63,085 nt of DNA from NCBI RefSeq assembly GCF_051155795.1, contig NZ_DAXETW010000004.1, positions 1 through 63,085 on the forward strand. The letters are read 5' to 3'. How positions within the stretch are numbered: position 1 is the stretch's first letter; every line of letters starts with the position of its first letter. Positions 1 to 8,999 of the stretch are shown one piece after another. The notes beneath the pieces are model-generated. The model worked only from the letters and a program-made list of their open reading frames with translations. It ran no database searches and was not told the DNA's origin. This DNA is from Longibacter sp051155795. GTDB taxonomy: Bacteria > Bacteroidota > Rhodothermia > Rhodothermales > Salinibacteraceae. The position numbers and the translations under genes were made by a program.

Positions 1-669
1 GGGCACCGGGTCGGGGTCGTCGACTTCACGCGTGGCGAACTCGGGTCTCGGGGCACGCCGGAAGGTCGGATGAAAGAAGCCAGGCGCGCGGCCGACATCA
101 TGGGGCTGTCTGCGCGGCAAAACCTGGGTCTGCCAGACGGCGACATCGCCAACACGAAGCCGAACCAGCGCGCGGTGGTTGAAGTCATTCGGCAGTACCG
201 TCCGCGTGTCGTGCTTATCAACAGCCTGGAGTGCCGCCACCCCGACCACGGCGCTGCGGCCCGGCTTTCTATTGACGCGATGTATTACGCCGGCCTCCGG
301 ATGGTCGAGACGACCGGTCCCGATGGACAGCCGCAAGAGCCTTGGCGTCCGGCGCACGTGCTGCATTACATGCAGGCGATTGAGTTCGCCCCGACGTTCG
401 TGGTCGACGTAAGTGACGTCTGGGATCAGCGCATCGAAGCCCTTCAGGCCTTCCAGTCTCAGTTTTTCAATCCCGACTACGATCCCGGGGAGGACGAGCC
501 GGAAACGTTCATCTCGAATCCCACCTTCTTCGAGTGGATCGAGGGCCGGGCGCGAACCTACGGGTACAAGGTCGGTGCTACCTTCGGGGAGCCGCTCCTG
601 TACCGCCACGGTCCGGTCGGTGTGGATGACCTGATGGGCGTGCTGCAGAAAGACCAGCCGTATCGATAA
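1..669 (+). CDS. bshB1: Bacillithiol biosynthesis deacetylase BshB1, 5' truncated
   Basis: This is a zinc-dependent LmbE/PIG-L family deacetylase. BshB1 removes the acetyl group from GlcNAc-malate in cytoplasmic bacillithiol synthesis. The reading frame is open from base 1, and the first residues (GHRVGVVDFTRGELGSRGTPEGR) are the conserved segment just after the AHPDD zinc motif. The true start therefore lies off the left edge, and the ATG at 70 is internal. A second family motif, RHPDH, is visible near base 235. The C-terminus is complete, and the length fits a roughly 240-residue enzyme lacking its first 20 or so residues. Family assignment is firm; the choice of BshB1 over other LmbE enzymes rests on the TRGELG..GTPE signature. 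Confidence 0.9.
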   Translation, partial: GHRVGVVDFTRGELGSRGTPEGRMKEARRAADIMGLSARQNLGLPDGDIANTKPNQRAVVEVIRQYRPRVVLINSLECRHPDHGAAARLSIDAMYYAGLRMVETTGPDGQPQEPWRPAHVLHYMQAIEFAPTFVVDVSDVWDQRIEALQAFQSQFFNPDYDPGEDEPETFISNPTFFEWIEGRARTYGYKVGATFGEPLLYRHGPVGVDDLMGVLQKDQPYR

Positions 670-1050
670 CCGGCGGTTCCCTCTCCCGGACGGCAAGACC
701 CGCGTGAATTGTTTATGACATGCCGACCCCGGGAGGGGGCGAGATCGGCTGAGTCTGGGAAAATCCCGGATTCACAGGTTCTCGCGGGCGTATGACCGGC
801 CCCGGCGTTGACACCCTCGACAGCCCCACGGTATATTGGCACACTGTCGCCGACACGCGGCGTGAAGGGGCTCGGTCCGATGGACCGATGCCTGACACCT
901 GAAGCACCGGTTCGTCCCCCCGCGGGCTCGCATGAACCGATCGCATACGGTTTGCTGTTGCGCACGTCCCCGACCGGATCGTGCCGCAGCCCGCGTCCGG
1001 CACCATCGTCTTTTTCGACCGACGCGCATCACGATTCACCCCGACGCAAG
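670..1050. other. 381-nt intergenic region upstream of efp
   Basis: No gene is supported here. The region holds a promoter-like pair at 808-837. An in-frame extension of efp to a TTG at 808 exists, but its residues are low-complexity and unlike EF-P, so the stretch most likely contains an untranslated leader of about 200 nt. Confidence 0.6.
808..837 (+). promoter_or_regulatory. Candidate promoter for efp
   Basis: TTGACA at 808-813 and TATATT at 832-837 are separated by 18 bases. The downstream element also reads TATATTGG, 7 of 8 matches to the Bacteroidota TAnnTTTG element. It would give a leader of about 200 nt before efp. This is a sequence match only. Confidence 0.5.
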
Positions 1051-1632
1051 ATGGTAAGCACGAGTGATTTCCGAAATGGCCTGATGATCATCTGGAAAGA
1101 TGACATCTGGGAGATGATTGACTTTCAGCATGTGAAGCCCGGTAAGGGTGGAGCCTTCGTCCGAACGCGTCTCAAGAACGTGAAGGATGGTCGAGAGCTC
1201 GACAACACCTTCCGTGCAGGGGCCAAAGTGGAGGAGGTGCGCGTGGAGAAACGACCGCACCAGTATCTCTACGAGGACGACTACGGCCTTCACTTCATGA
1301 ATACCGAGAACTACGAGCAGTTTTCGATGCCGCCGGAACAGGTCGACGGCATGGAGTACATCAAGGAAGGTGGCGACGTAGACATCCTTTTTCGCGCGGA
1401 CACGAACGAGCCGATGCGGATGGATATCCCGCAGAAGGTCGAGCTCGAAGTAACCGACACGACGCCGGGCGTGAAAGGAGATACCGCACAGGGCGGGTCG
1501 AAGCCGGCCACGCTCGAAAGTGGGGCGACGGTCGACGTCCCGCTCTTTATCAACGAGGGCGACGTGGTGCGCGTCAGTACGCAGACCGGCGAGTACGAAA
1601 CCCGCGTGTCGACGGCGCCGAATGCGCTTTAG
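1051..1632 (+). CDS. efp: Elongation factor P
   Basis: EF-P binds the ribosome between the P and E sites and relieves stalling at polyproline stretches. The 193-residue protein has the usual three beta-barrel domains. The loop HVKPGKGGAF puts the modifiable lysine at residue 32, the same place as in Bacillus EF-P. No modification enzyme (EpmA/EpmB or EarP) is seen nearby. I start at ATG 1051 because the homologous protein begins there (MVSTSDFRNG); the longer frame from 808 adds 81 residues with no EF-P character. It is followed by accB 81 bases later and could be co-transcribed. Length and motif leave little doubt. Confidence 0.96.
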   Translation: MVSTSDFRNGLMIIWKDDIWEMIDFQHVKPGKGGAFVRTRLKNVKDGRELDNTFRAGAKVEEVRVEKRPHQYLYEDDYGLHFMNTENYEQFSMPPEQVDGMEYIKEGGDVDILFRADTNEPMRMDIPQKVELEVTDTTPGVKGDTAQGGSKPATLESGATVDVPLFINEGDVVRVSTQTGEYETRVSTAPNAL

Positions 1633-1713
1633 TACCGTCACGATCCCGGTCGTCCGGGCCGGTGCAGTACCGTTTTGCAGCCGTGCCGATCTTTCTTCAT
1701 ACCTAATAGACGC

Positions 1714-2316
1714 ATGAAGCTAGACAAGATTAAGCAACTGCTTTCGATCGTGGCCGACAGCGGCGTGTCGGAGATTGAGATCGAAGAAGACGACTTCAAG
1801 CTCACGATCCGGCAGAATTCTCCCCAGGTGATCATGCAGCCGTCGCAGTATGCGATGCCGTATGGTCCGCCGCAGTACGCCCCGCAGCAGGGCGGATTTC
1901 AGGGAGGACAACCGGCGCCGCCGCCTCAGCAGGGCGGAGCGCCTCAGGGAGGAAGCATGCAGGGAGGCGGGAGTCCCTCTGCGCCGTCCCCCGCGCCTGC
2001 CGCACAGGAGAGCAGTGCTCCGGCATCGGGCGGCGCCTCCGGCGATGAGGAGACCCCTGAGGCCGGCAGCGGTGCAAACGAGGAGCTCGTGCGCGCCCCG
2101 ATCGTCGGTACCTTCTACCGTCGTCCTTCGCCCGATTCCGACCCCTACGTGGAGGTGGGCGACAGCGTCGGGGAGGGCGACGTGCTCTGCATTATCGAGG
2201 CGATGAAGCTGATGAACGAAATCGAGTGCGAGACCTCCGGAACGGTGAAGGAGATTCTGGTGGAAGACGCCGAGCCGGTCGAGTTCGACCAGCCGCTGTT
2301 CGTCATCGAGAAGTAG
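1714..2316 (+). CDS. accB: Acetyl-CoA carboxylase biotin carboxyl carrier protein
   Basis: This is the carrier subunit of acetyl-CoA carboxylase. It holds biotin on a lysine and shuttles the carboxyl group from AccC to the carboxyltransferase in fatty acid synthesis. The 200-residue protein has an N-terminal helix pair (MKLDKIKQLL...), then a flexible linker of about 60 residues rich in Gln, Gly, Pro and Ala, then a C-terminal biotinyl domain with the EAMKLMN motif. Lys165 is the biotinylation site. Start at ATG 1714; an upstream in-frame start at 1675 would add 13 unlike residues. accC follows after 161 bases, as in many bacteria. Confidence 0.96.
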   Translation: MKLDKIKQLLSIVADSGVSEIEIEEDDFKLTIRQNSPQVIMQPSQYAMPYGPPQYAPQQGGFQGGQPAPPPQQGGAPQGGSMQGGGSPSAPSPAPAAQESSAPASGGASGDEETPEAGSGANEELVRAPIVGTFYRRPSPDSDPYVEVGDSVGEGDVLCIIEAMKLMNEIECETSGTVKEILVEDAEPVEFDQPLFVIEK

Positions 2317-2477
2317 TCTCCGCACCCCGGCCCGCGGCTCGCCGTCGACGCGACGCGCGACCGGGGCCCTCCGCATCCCTGCCGGATGTCCGAGCGCCCG
2401 CGTTGCGCACTGCGTGATGTGGCGACGTTCCGGTCCTTCGGCTTCGTTGACGTTGCCCCACGGATATCCACATCACG

Positions 2478-3839
2478 GTGAGTGAGATCAACAAAGTCCT
2501 GATCGCCAACCGCGGAGAAATCGCGCTCCGCATCATTCGTACGTGTCACGAGATGGGTCTTAGCACGGTCGCCGTGTACTCGACGGCCGACCGCGACGCC
2601 CTCCACGTCCGTTTTGCTGACGAGGCCGTCTGCATCGGGCCGCCACCATCCGGAGAGAGTTACCTTCGCCCGGACCGCATCATCGCAGCGGCGGAGGTGA
2701 CGGGAGCCGACGCCATCCATCCGGGGTACGGCTTTCTCTCCGAAAACGCGGAGTTCAGCCAGATCTGCCGGGACAACGACGTCAAGTTCATCGGTCCCTC
2801 CCCCGAGACCATTCGGATGATGGGAGAGAAGTCGCTGGCGAAGCAGACGATGGCAGAAGCCGGTGTCCCGACGGTCCCCGGCTCGGACGGTATCATCGAC
2901 TCCCTGGACGAGGCAGAAGAGGTGGCGAAAGAGATCGGCTACCCGGTGATGGTCAAGGCGTCTGCGGGTGGAGGCGGGCGCGGAATGCGCATGGTCTTCG
3001 AGCCGGAGAACTTTGCGCAGGCGTACAACAGCGCTCGCTCCGAGGCGGAAGGCGCATTCGGCAACCCGGACGTGTACCTGGAAAAGGTCGTCGAAAAGCC
3101 GCGGCACATCGAAATCCAATTGCTCGGCGACGGCCAGGGCGGCGTCATGCACTTCGGGGAGCGAGAATGCTCGATTCAGCGGCGTCACCAGAAATTAGTG
3201 GAGGAAGCGCCGTCGCCAATCGTCGACGAAGAGCTGCGGGAAGAGATGGGAGCAGCAGCGATCCGTGGTGCCGAGGCGGTGAACTACGAGGGGGCCGGCA
3301 CGATCGAGTTTCTCGTCGGTGCCGATCACAATTTCTATTTCATGGAAATGAACACCCGGATTCAGGTCGAACACCCGGTGACCGAGGAGGTCACCGACGT
3401 CGACCTCGTCGAGTATCAAATCCGAGTCGCGATGGGGGAAACTGTAACGAGCCGCAAGATCCCAATCGACGGCCACGCCATCGAGTGCCGCATCAACGCG
3501 GAGGATCCGTATCGCAAGTTCAGCCCCTCGCCCGGCACCATCACGGCGTTTCATCAGCCGGGCGGACACGGCATCCGTGTTGACACGCATGCCTACGCCA
3601 GCTACATGATTCCGCCGAACTACGACTCGATGATCGCCAAGCTGATCGTGCGCGGCAAGACGCGCGAGGGGGCGATCAAGAAGATGCAGCGCGCCCTCGA
3701 CGAGTTTGTGATTGAGGGGATCAAGACAACGATTCCCTTCCACCAGCAGTTGATGAAGGATCCGCGGTTCCAGGCGGGAGAGTTTACTACGCGTTTCCTG
3801 GAAGACTTCGAGATGGAGCCTCCGCCTGACGAATCATAA
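2478..3839 (+). CDS. accC: Acetyl-CoA carboxylase, biotin carboxylase subunit
   Basis: This enzyme carboxylates the biotin of AccB using ATP and bicarbonate. The 453-residue protein starts with the KVLIANRGEIA motif, has the ATP-grasp glycine loop (SAGGGGRGM) and the catalytic segment EMNTRIQVEHPVTE. Length is normal for AccC. The start is a GTG at 2478, chosen because it lies directly before the conserved N-terminus and there is no ATG nearby. It forms a functional pair with accB; the carboxyltransferase genes (accA/accD) are not in this window. Confidence 0.97.
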   Translation: MSEINKVLIANRGEIALRIIRTCHEMGLSTVAVYSTADRDALHVRFADEAVCIGPPPSGESYLRPDRIIAAAEVTGADAIHPGYGFLSENAEFSQICRDNDVKFIGPSPETIRMMGEKSLAKQTMAEAGVPTVPGSDGIIDSLDEAEEVAKEIGYPVMVKASAGGGGRGMRMVFEPENFAQAYNSARSEAEGAFGNPDVYLEKVVEKPRHIEIQLLGDGQGGVMHFGERECSIQRRHQKLVEEAPSPIVDEELREEMGAAAIRGAEAVNYEGAGTIEFLVGADHNFYFMEMNTRIQVEHPVTEEVTDVDLVEYQIRVAMGETVTSRKIPIDGHAIECRINAEDPYRKFSPSPGTITAFHQPGGHGIRVDTHAYASYMIPPNYDSMIAKLIVRGKTREGAIKKMQRALDEFVIEGIKTTIPFHQQLMKDPRFQAGEFTTRFLEDFEMEPPPDES

Positions 3840-3930
3840 GCGCCTTCTCGCCTCCCGCGCCGGTCCGTCGGAATACGAACCGGGCCGGCGCGCACGTTTC
3901 GCATCTGACTTCTTCGACCCACCACACCGA

Positions 3931-4308
3931 ATGACTTTTCCCGACGACCTGTACTACACGGATGACCACGAGTGGCTGCGGATGAACGACGACGGAACCG
4001 CAACCATCGGCATCACGGATTTCGCTCAGAGCGAGCTCGGAGACATTGTGTTTGTCGAAGTCGAACCGGACGGAACGGAACTCGACGAGGGCGACGTGTT
4101 CGGCACGGTTGAAGCCGTCAAGACCGTCTCGGAGCTGTACATGCCGGTTGCTGGCACCCTGGTTTCGTTCAACGAGGAACTGGACATCGCTCCGGAGAGC
4201 GTCAACGAGGAGCCGTACGGAAAAGGATGGATGGTGAAAATCAAACTCGCCGACCCGTCCGACGTCGACGACCTCATGGATTCGGAAGCGTACGAAGCGT
4301 CCGTTTAA
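3931..4308 (+). CDS. gcvH: Glycine cleavage system H protein
   Basis: The H protein carries the aminomethyl group from glycine on a lipoyl arm between the P, T and L proteins. The 125-residue protein has the typical start (DDLYYTDDHEWL) and the lipoylation segment GTVEAVKTVSELYMPVAG with Lys64 as the lipoyl site. The P and T proteins are not in the window, so the system is split in this genome. It ends 110 bases before guaA, and that gap is filled with tandem octamers. Confidence 0.96.
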   Translation: MTFPDDLYYTDDHEWLRMNDDGTATIGITDFAQSELGDIVFVEVEPDGTELDEGDVFGTVEAVKTVSELYMPVAGTLVSFNEELDIAPESVNEEPYGKGWMVKIKLADPSDVDDLMDSEAYEASV

Positions 4309-4315
4309 GGGCTGA

Positions 4316-4347
4316 GATGTGAGTGTTGAGGTGTGAGGGGATGAAGA
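4316..4347. repeat. G-rich degenerate tandem octamers
   Basis: Four consecutive 8-base units read GATGTGAG, TGTTGAGG, TGTGAGGG and GATGAAGA. They begin just after the gcvH stop codon. The TGTGA core resembles the octamers at 39544-39583. Confidence 0.55.
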
Positions 4348-4356
4348 TTCCCAGAC

Positions 4357-4412
4357 AACGCATCATCGCCCCAACGCATCAACGCATCAACGTCCCAACG
4401 CTTTAGCGCCCC
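4357..4412. repeat. C-rich tandem octamers, consensus AACGC(A/C)(T/C)C
   Basis: Seven consecutive 8-base units read AACGCATC, ATCGCCCC, AACGCATC, AACGCATC, AACGTCCC, AACGCTTT and AGCGCCCC. The array ends 6 bases before the guaA start codon, so it fills the place of its ribosome binding region. The same unit (AACGCCCC) recurs at the right edge of the window. Confidence 0.75.
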
Positions 4413-4418
4413 TCGTAC

Positions 4419-5996
4419 ATGCACGAGACGATTCTCATCCTCGATTTTGGCTCCCAGTACACCCAGTTGATTGCCCGGCGGGTGCGGGAGGCCGGCGTTT
4501 ATTCGGAGATCCATCCCTGTACGATTCCGACCGAGGAGGTGGAGGCGATGAACCCCAAAGGCGTCATTCTCTCGGGCGGTCCGTGTTCGGTCTATGACGC
4601 CGAGGCGCCGCAACTGGACGGCAACCTGCTTTCGCTTACGCGGGACGACGGATCGCGTGTACCCGTCCTCGGGATCTGCTACGGACTGCAGGCCATGGCC
4701 CACCTGCTGGGCGGCGACGTGGAGAGCGCAGAACGCCGCGAGTTCGGCCGGGCCGAAATTCAGTTCCCTGATGCCGACGGCGTGTCGGATCTGTTTGCCG
4801 GCGTCCCCAGTGGCTCGACCGTCTGGATGAGTCACGGCGATCATCTGACCGCCCTTCCGGAGGGGTACGAGATCATCGCAAACACGGAAAACGCCCCCGT
4901 GGCGGCTGTCCGAAATCTCGAGGATCCCCACTACGGTGTTCAGTTTCATCCGGAGGTCGTGCACACCGACTTCGGGCGGCAGATCCTGGAAAACTTTGCG
5001 TACAAGATCTGCGGGTGCGAGGGCGACTGGACCCCGGCTTCATTCATCGAAGAACGAACGGCCGCCATCCGTGAAACGGTCGGGGACCGTCACGTCATCC
5101 TGGGATTGTCCGGGGGTGTGGATTCATCTGTTGCCGCGGCGCTCATTCACCGGGCGATCGGCGACCAGCTCCACTGCATTTTTGTGAACAACGGTCTACT
5201 CCGAAAAGGAGAGTGGGAGCAGGTTCAGGCGACCTTCCGCGGCCATTTTCACATGGACCTGCACGCCATCGACGCCACCGATCGATTTCTCGAGGCACTC
5301 GACGGCGTCATCGATCCGGAGGAAAAGCGCGTCCTGATCGGCAATACCTTCATCGACGTGTTCGAGGCGCAGACGGACGAGATCGCCGACGAACTGGGCC
5401 ACCGCCCGGACTTCCTGGCGCAGGGAACGCTGTATCCGGATGTGATTGAAAGCGTGTCCTTCAAAGGACCATCCGCCACGATCAAGACCCATCACAACGT
5501 GGGCGGGCTTCCGGAGCAACTGAATTTTGACTTGATCGAGCCGTTCCGCGAACTGTTCAAAGACGAGGTGCGCGAGATCGGGCGTCTGCTCGATGTCCCG
5601 GGAGAAATCGTCGGGCGTCACCCGTTCCCCGGCCCGGGCCTGGCGATTCGAATCCTTGGAGACGTTACACGCGAGCGCCTCGACTTGCTCCGCGAGGCAG
5701 ATGCCATCTTTATCAACGAGCTCCGCGAGAACGACCTGTACGATGAGGTCTGGCAGGCCTTCGCTGTCCTGCTCCCCGTACAGAGCGTCGGCGTGATGGG
5801 CGACGAACGAACCTACGAAAACGTGGTCGCCATCCGTGCGGTGACGAGCGTCGATGGAATGACGGCGGACTGGGCCCACCTGCCGCACGAGTTCCTCGGG
5901 CACGTCGCCAACCGGATCGTGAACGAGGTGCCCGGCATCAACCGGTCGGTGTACGACATCACGTCGAAGCCGCCTGCCACGATTGAGTGGGAATAG
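4419..5996 (+). CDS. guaA: GMP synthase (glutamine-hydrolysing)
   Basis: GuaA converts XMP to GMP with ATP and glutamine. The 525-residue protein has an N-terminal class I glutamine amidotransferase domain (nucleophile Cys87 in GICYGLQ, His in QFHPEV), then an ATP pyrophosphatase domain with the PP-loop LSGGVDSS, then the C-terminal dimerisation domain with KTHHNVGGLP and the usual end PPATIEWE. Length and motifs are canonical. The start ATG at 4419 sits directly behind the octamer array and shows no Shine-Dalgarno sequence. Confidence 0.98.
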   Translation: MHETILILDFGSQYTQLIARRVREAGVYSEIHPCTIPTEEVEAMNPKGVILSGGPCSVYDAEAPQLDGNLLSLTRDDGSRVPVLGICYGLQAMAHLLGGDVESAERREFGRAEIQFPDADGVSDLFAGVPSGSTVWMSHGDHLTALPEGYEIIANTENAPVAAVRNLEDPHYGVQFHPEVVHTDFGRQILENFAYKICGCEGDWTPASFIEERTAAIRETVGDRHVILGLSGGVDSSVAAALIHRAIGDQLHCIFVNNGLLRKGEWEQVQATFRGHFHMDLHAIDATDRFLEALDGVIDPEEKRVLIGNTFIDVFEAQTDEIADELGHRPDFLAQGTLYPDVIESVSFKGPSATIKTHHNVGGLPEQLNFDLIEPFRELFKDEVREIGRLLDVPGEIVGRHPFPGPGLAIRILGDVTRERLDLLREADAIFINELRENDLYDEVWQAFAVLLPVQSVGVMGDERTYENVVAIRAVTSVDGMTADWAHLPHEFLGHVANRIVNEVPGINRSVYDITSKPPATIEWE

Positions 5997-6119
5997 CGTC
6001 TCCGGCGTTTGCCGAAGGGCCTACCCGATACGACCGATCCGGCAGCGGGCGATGCACCTCGACGACCCGCACTCTCTCCATCGCGCCTTCCCGCATCGAC
6101 CAAGAGCGACGGTTTGAAC

Positions 6120-7811
6120 GTGAACGAAAGACGTACAACAGGCTCGAACACACGTCGGAGCGCCGGTCCGGGCTCCCGGTTCGGTCTCCTTCTCATGATC
6201 CTCCTCGTCACGACGGCGTGCATCACCGGCACGGCCTATGCGCAGGAGGAGATCCCGCGCCTACCGCGCGCGGAACTGGCGTTTGAGGACGGCCGCGCGG
6301 CCTTTGAGAGCGGCGACTTTGCAGAAGCAGCAGAATCGTTTCGGTCGATTACCGAGTTTCCTTTGAACCGGAAGACGACGGCCGCCTTTCTGATGGCAGC
6401 CAAGGCCCGCTACCGGCAGGGTGACTACCGGGCAACGCTTGACCTGATCGAGACGCTGCTGAATCGCTACCCGGAAACGTCGTACCGGGAGGAGGCCATC
6501 GACGTCCAGACCAAAGCCGAGGAAGGGCTGCGCACGTTCGGGCGCCGCGCCGACACCCTGCGTGTTGGCATCGTGCTGCCGATGCGCGACCGGGATGCCG
6601 ACCTCACACAGGCCTTCTTCACCGGGATGCGTCTGGCCGTCGATGAGCACAATGGGATGCGGCGTCGCTACGTCCTTCCCCCGCAGCTTCGCACGTCGGG
6701 CAGCGACGATGTTGACGTCTTCGACACCGCCGATTTGTACGGGGACAGCCTCGCGACCGCTGACGGCGCAACGACAATAGCTACATCGCGCGACACGATC
6801 CAGGTAGACTCCATTCGGATCGTCACGGAGCAGGTCGGTCAGCCCTCGTACATCGCCAAAATGTACTTCCGCAGTGTCGGGGAGAACCCCGAATCGGCCG
6901 GTGCCGCCGTGGATTCACTCGTCCGTCTGGACCGCGCGGACGTCATCGTCGGCCCGCTCTACAGCCAGTTCGCCCGCGAGGCCGGACGCGTTGCGGAGCA
7001 GAACCGGGTGGTGATGATCGCGCCCCTCGCGACAGAAGAGAGTGTGTCCGAAGGCAGGCAGTTCGTGTTTCAGGCCAATCCGACCATCCCGATGCGCGGC
7101 CGCCTGATGGCGCGCTTCGCGGCGGAAAGCCTCCTCATGAAGTCCGTCGGCATCATCCACGAGTCGTCCGATGAGACAGCCCGACAGATTGCGAGCGGCT
7201 TTCGAGAGGAGGCCCGGCAGATCGGTCTTTCCGTGCCCTACACCTTGAACCTGGAGTCGCGCCGTGACTGGTCTCGGCTTCCCGGTGCGTTCGCTGCTGA
7301 CTCCACCGTGACCGACTCGATGCGGGCGGCCGCTGAGGCAGTCTACCTGCCGATTACGGGCCGGGACGCGCAGGGTAAGATCCAGGACGCGATGGTTGGG
7401 CTACAACGCTTCGGCACGGACATACGCATCCTGGGAAACTCGCAGTGGCACGATCTCTCCGTCAAACAGGAGGCGAGCAAGGTCCGCGCGACGTACGGGA
7501 ACGACTTCTACATCGACACCTCTCGCAATGGTGTGCAGTCGTTCATTCGGTCGTACCGCATGCTGACGGGAGAGACGCCGGACGACCTGTCGGTGACGGC
7601 GCAGCGCATGGCCTACACCGGCCACGACGTCACGCGCTTTCTGCTCCAGTTCGTTGAGGCGGGACGTACCCGCCCGTCGCCGGACGCCCTGCGGTCCCCC
7701 CCGCGATACAACGGCCTCGGCATTCGAATCGACTTTCAGCCGGGATCGAATGTGAACCGGGCGCTGTATTTCCACCGATATCGCGACGGACAGATTGAGT
7801 TGATCAACTGA
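6120..7811 (+). CDS. Secreted TPR and type 1 periplasmic-binding-fold protein (LpoA/LivK-like)
   Basis: The predicted product of about 563 residues has a signal peptide (hydrophobic FGLLLMILLVTTACITG, probable cleavage at AYA-Q), a short TPR-like helical segment (residues about 45-140), and a periplasmic-binding-protein type 1 domain starting at LRVGIVLPMRDRDADL. This is the layout of branched-chain amino acid binding proteins, and also of LpoA, the outer-membrane activator of penicillin-binding protein 1A. No ABC permease or ATPase lies nearby, while a BamD-type lipoprotein follows, so an envelope role is as likely as transport. The start is uncertain: I use GTG 6120. A TTG at 6009 would add 37 low-complexity residues. 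Confidence 0.75.
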   Translation: MNERRTTGSNTRRSAGPGSRFGLLLMILLVTTACITGTAYAQEEIPRLPRAELAFEDGRAAFESGDFAEAAESFRSITEFPLNRKTTAAFLMAAKARYRQGDYRATLDLIETLLNRYPETSYREEAIDVQTKAEEGLRTFGRRADTLRVGIVLPMRDRDADLTQAFFTGMRLAVDEHNGMRRRYVLPPQLRTSGSDDVDVFDTADLYGDSLATADGATTIATSRDTIQVDSIRIVTEQVGQPSYIAKMYFRSVGENPESAGAAVDSLVRLDRADVIVGPLYSQFAREAGRVAEQNRVVMIAPLATEESVSEGRQFVFQANPTIPMRGRLMARFAAESLLMKSVGIIHESSDETARQIASGFREEARQIGLSVPYTLNLESRRDWSRLPGAFAADSTVTDSMRAAAEAVYLPITGRDAQGKIQDAMVGLQRFGTDIRILGNSQWHDLSVKQEASKVRATYGNDFYIDTSRNGVQSFIRSYRMLTGETPDDLSVTAQRMAYTGHDVTRFLLQFVEAGRTRPSPDALRSPPRYNGLGIRIDFQPGSNVNRALYFHRYRDGQIELIN

Positions 7812-8001
7812 CTCGTAGCGGTGCCCGCCCGCTCGCAAACGAATCTCCATACAATACGTGCCGGGGCGGGTGCGTTAGCACCAAACGGAGGAACAGGCAG
7901 TTTCCCGCCTCGTACCGCTCCCGGATCATCGGGGTGGCCCGGTGTACCCATGTCTCATCGGCGAGGCCCTATCGATTTCCGATTCACACCCGCTCGTATT
8001 C

Positions 8002-8856
8002 ATGCGTTTTCGCTTCTTCCCGCTCGTTGCCGCTCTGGCGGCGCTGATTCTCTTAACGGCCTGCTCCGGTAACCAGCGCCTGCGATATTCCTCGGCCGAA
8101 GAGGCGTACGAGAAGGGAATGCTGGAATTTCGGAATGAGGATTACCAGACGGCCGTGAAGTTCTTTCGCGGCGTATTCCAGTACGGGCGCGGCAATGATT
8201 ACGCAGAGGACGCGCAGTTTCGGATTGCCGAGGCGTACGAAAATCAGCGTCGTTACTTGCTGGCCGCGGCGGAGTACCAGCGATTTGCAAAACTCTACGC
8301 CGGAAGCCAGCGCGTCCCGGTGGCCGAGTACCGCAGGGCCAGAATGTATTACCTGTCATCTCCGATGTACCAGCTGGATCAGAGCGACTCCCGGAAGGCG
8401 ATCGAGCTCTACCAGCTGTTCATCGAGCGCTATCCCCAGCATGAACTCGTCGCCACCGCTCAGGAGCACATCGCCGAGCTTCGCGGGAAGCTGGCGCACA
8501 AGAAGTTTGAAGCTGCAGAGCTCTATGAGCGCCGACAGATGTACGAGGCCGCGGCGAAAACCTACGAAAGCCTGTTTGACCAGTACCCCGAGACGGACTG
8601 GGCCGACGACGCACTCTACGGCGCGGTTCGCTCCTACGTCGATTATGCCGACAACAGCGTTCGGTCGAAGCAGGACGATCGATACCAGAAGGCCGTGGAC
8701 AACTACCAGCGGCTGACGCAGCTCTTCCCCGAAAGCAATAAAACGCGGCAGGCGCAGAGCCTCTTTGAACGGGCCCGCGCACAGCTCGACCAGCTCCGGG
8801 AGCAGGAGGAGTCGAGTGAGTCCATCGCCGACGGGGACGCCACCGAAAGCGCGTAG
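8002..8856 (+). CDS. bamD: Outer membrane assembly lipoprotein, BamD/YfiO family
   Basis: BamD is the essential lipoprotein of the BAM complex, which folds beta-barrel proteins into the outer membrane. The 284-residue protein has a lipoprotein signal ending in LLTAC (Cys21) and then TPR-type helical repeats of the BamD pattern (AEEAYEKGMLEFRNEDYQTA and several later copies). ATG 8002 is chosen because it gives a classical short lipoprotein signal; an upstream in-frame start at 7942 adds 20 residues that would spoil it. Tol-Pal-type YbgF proteins share the fold but differ in the N-terminus. Confidence 0.85.
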   Translation: MRFRFFPLVAALAALILLTACSGNQRLRYSSAEEAYEKGMLEFRNEDYQTAVKFFRGVFQYGRGNDYAEDAQFRIAEAYENQRRYLLAAAEYQRFAKLYAGSQRVPVAEYRRARMYYLSSPMYQLDQSDSRKAIELYQLFIERYPQHELVATAQEHIAELRGKLAHKKFEAAELYERRQMYEAAAKTYESLFDQYPETDWADDALYGAVRSYVDYADNSVRSKQDDRYQKAVDNYQRLTQLFPESNKTRQAQSLFERARAQLDQLREQEESSESIADGDATESA

Positions 8857-8999
8857 CCGCGTCCGATGTGCCATGGCCCACGGAAAACGGCGTCTCCTAC
8901 CGGAGGCGTCGTTTCCTCATTTCTTGCGAGCCCCGATCTGCCGATGACCGGTGCTTATCGCCAGTCAGCTCCTCCCGTCACGTTCGATCGATCTGTCTC

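Noticed and set aside
2145..3188. A 347-codon minus-strand frame opposite accB and accC.
   Set aside because: It crosses two certain plus-strand genes and matches nothing recognisable.
6009..6119. A TTG-initiated extension of the TPR/periplasmic-binding protein gene.
   Set aside because: The 37 extra residues are Pro/Arg/Ser-rich, lie before a good signal peptide and do not resemble protein-coding sequence.
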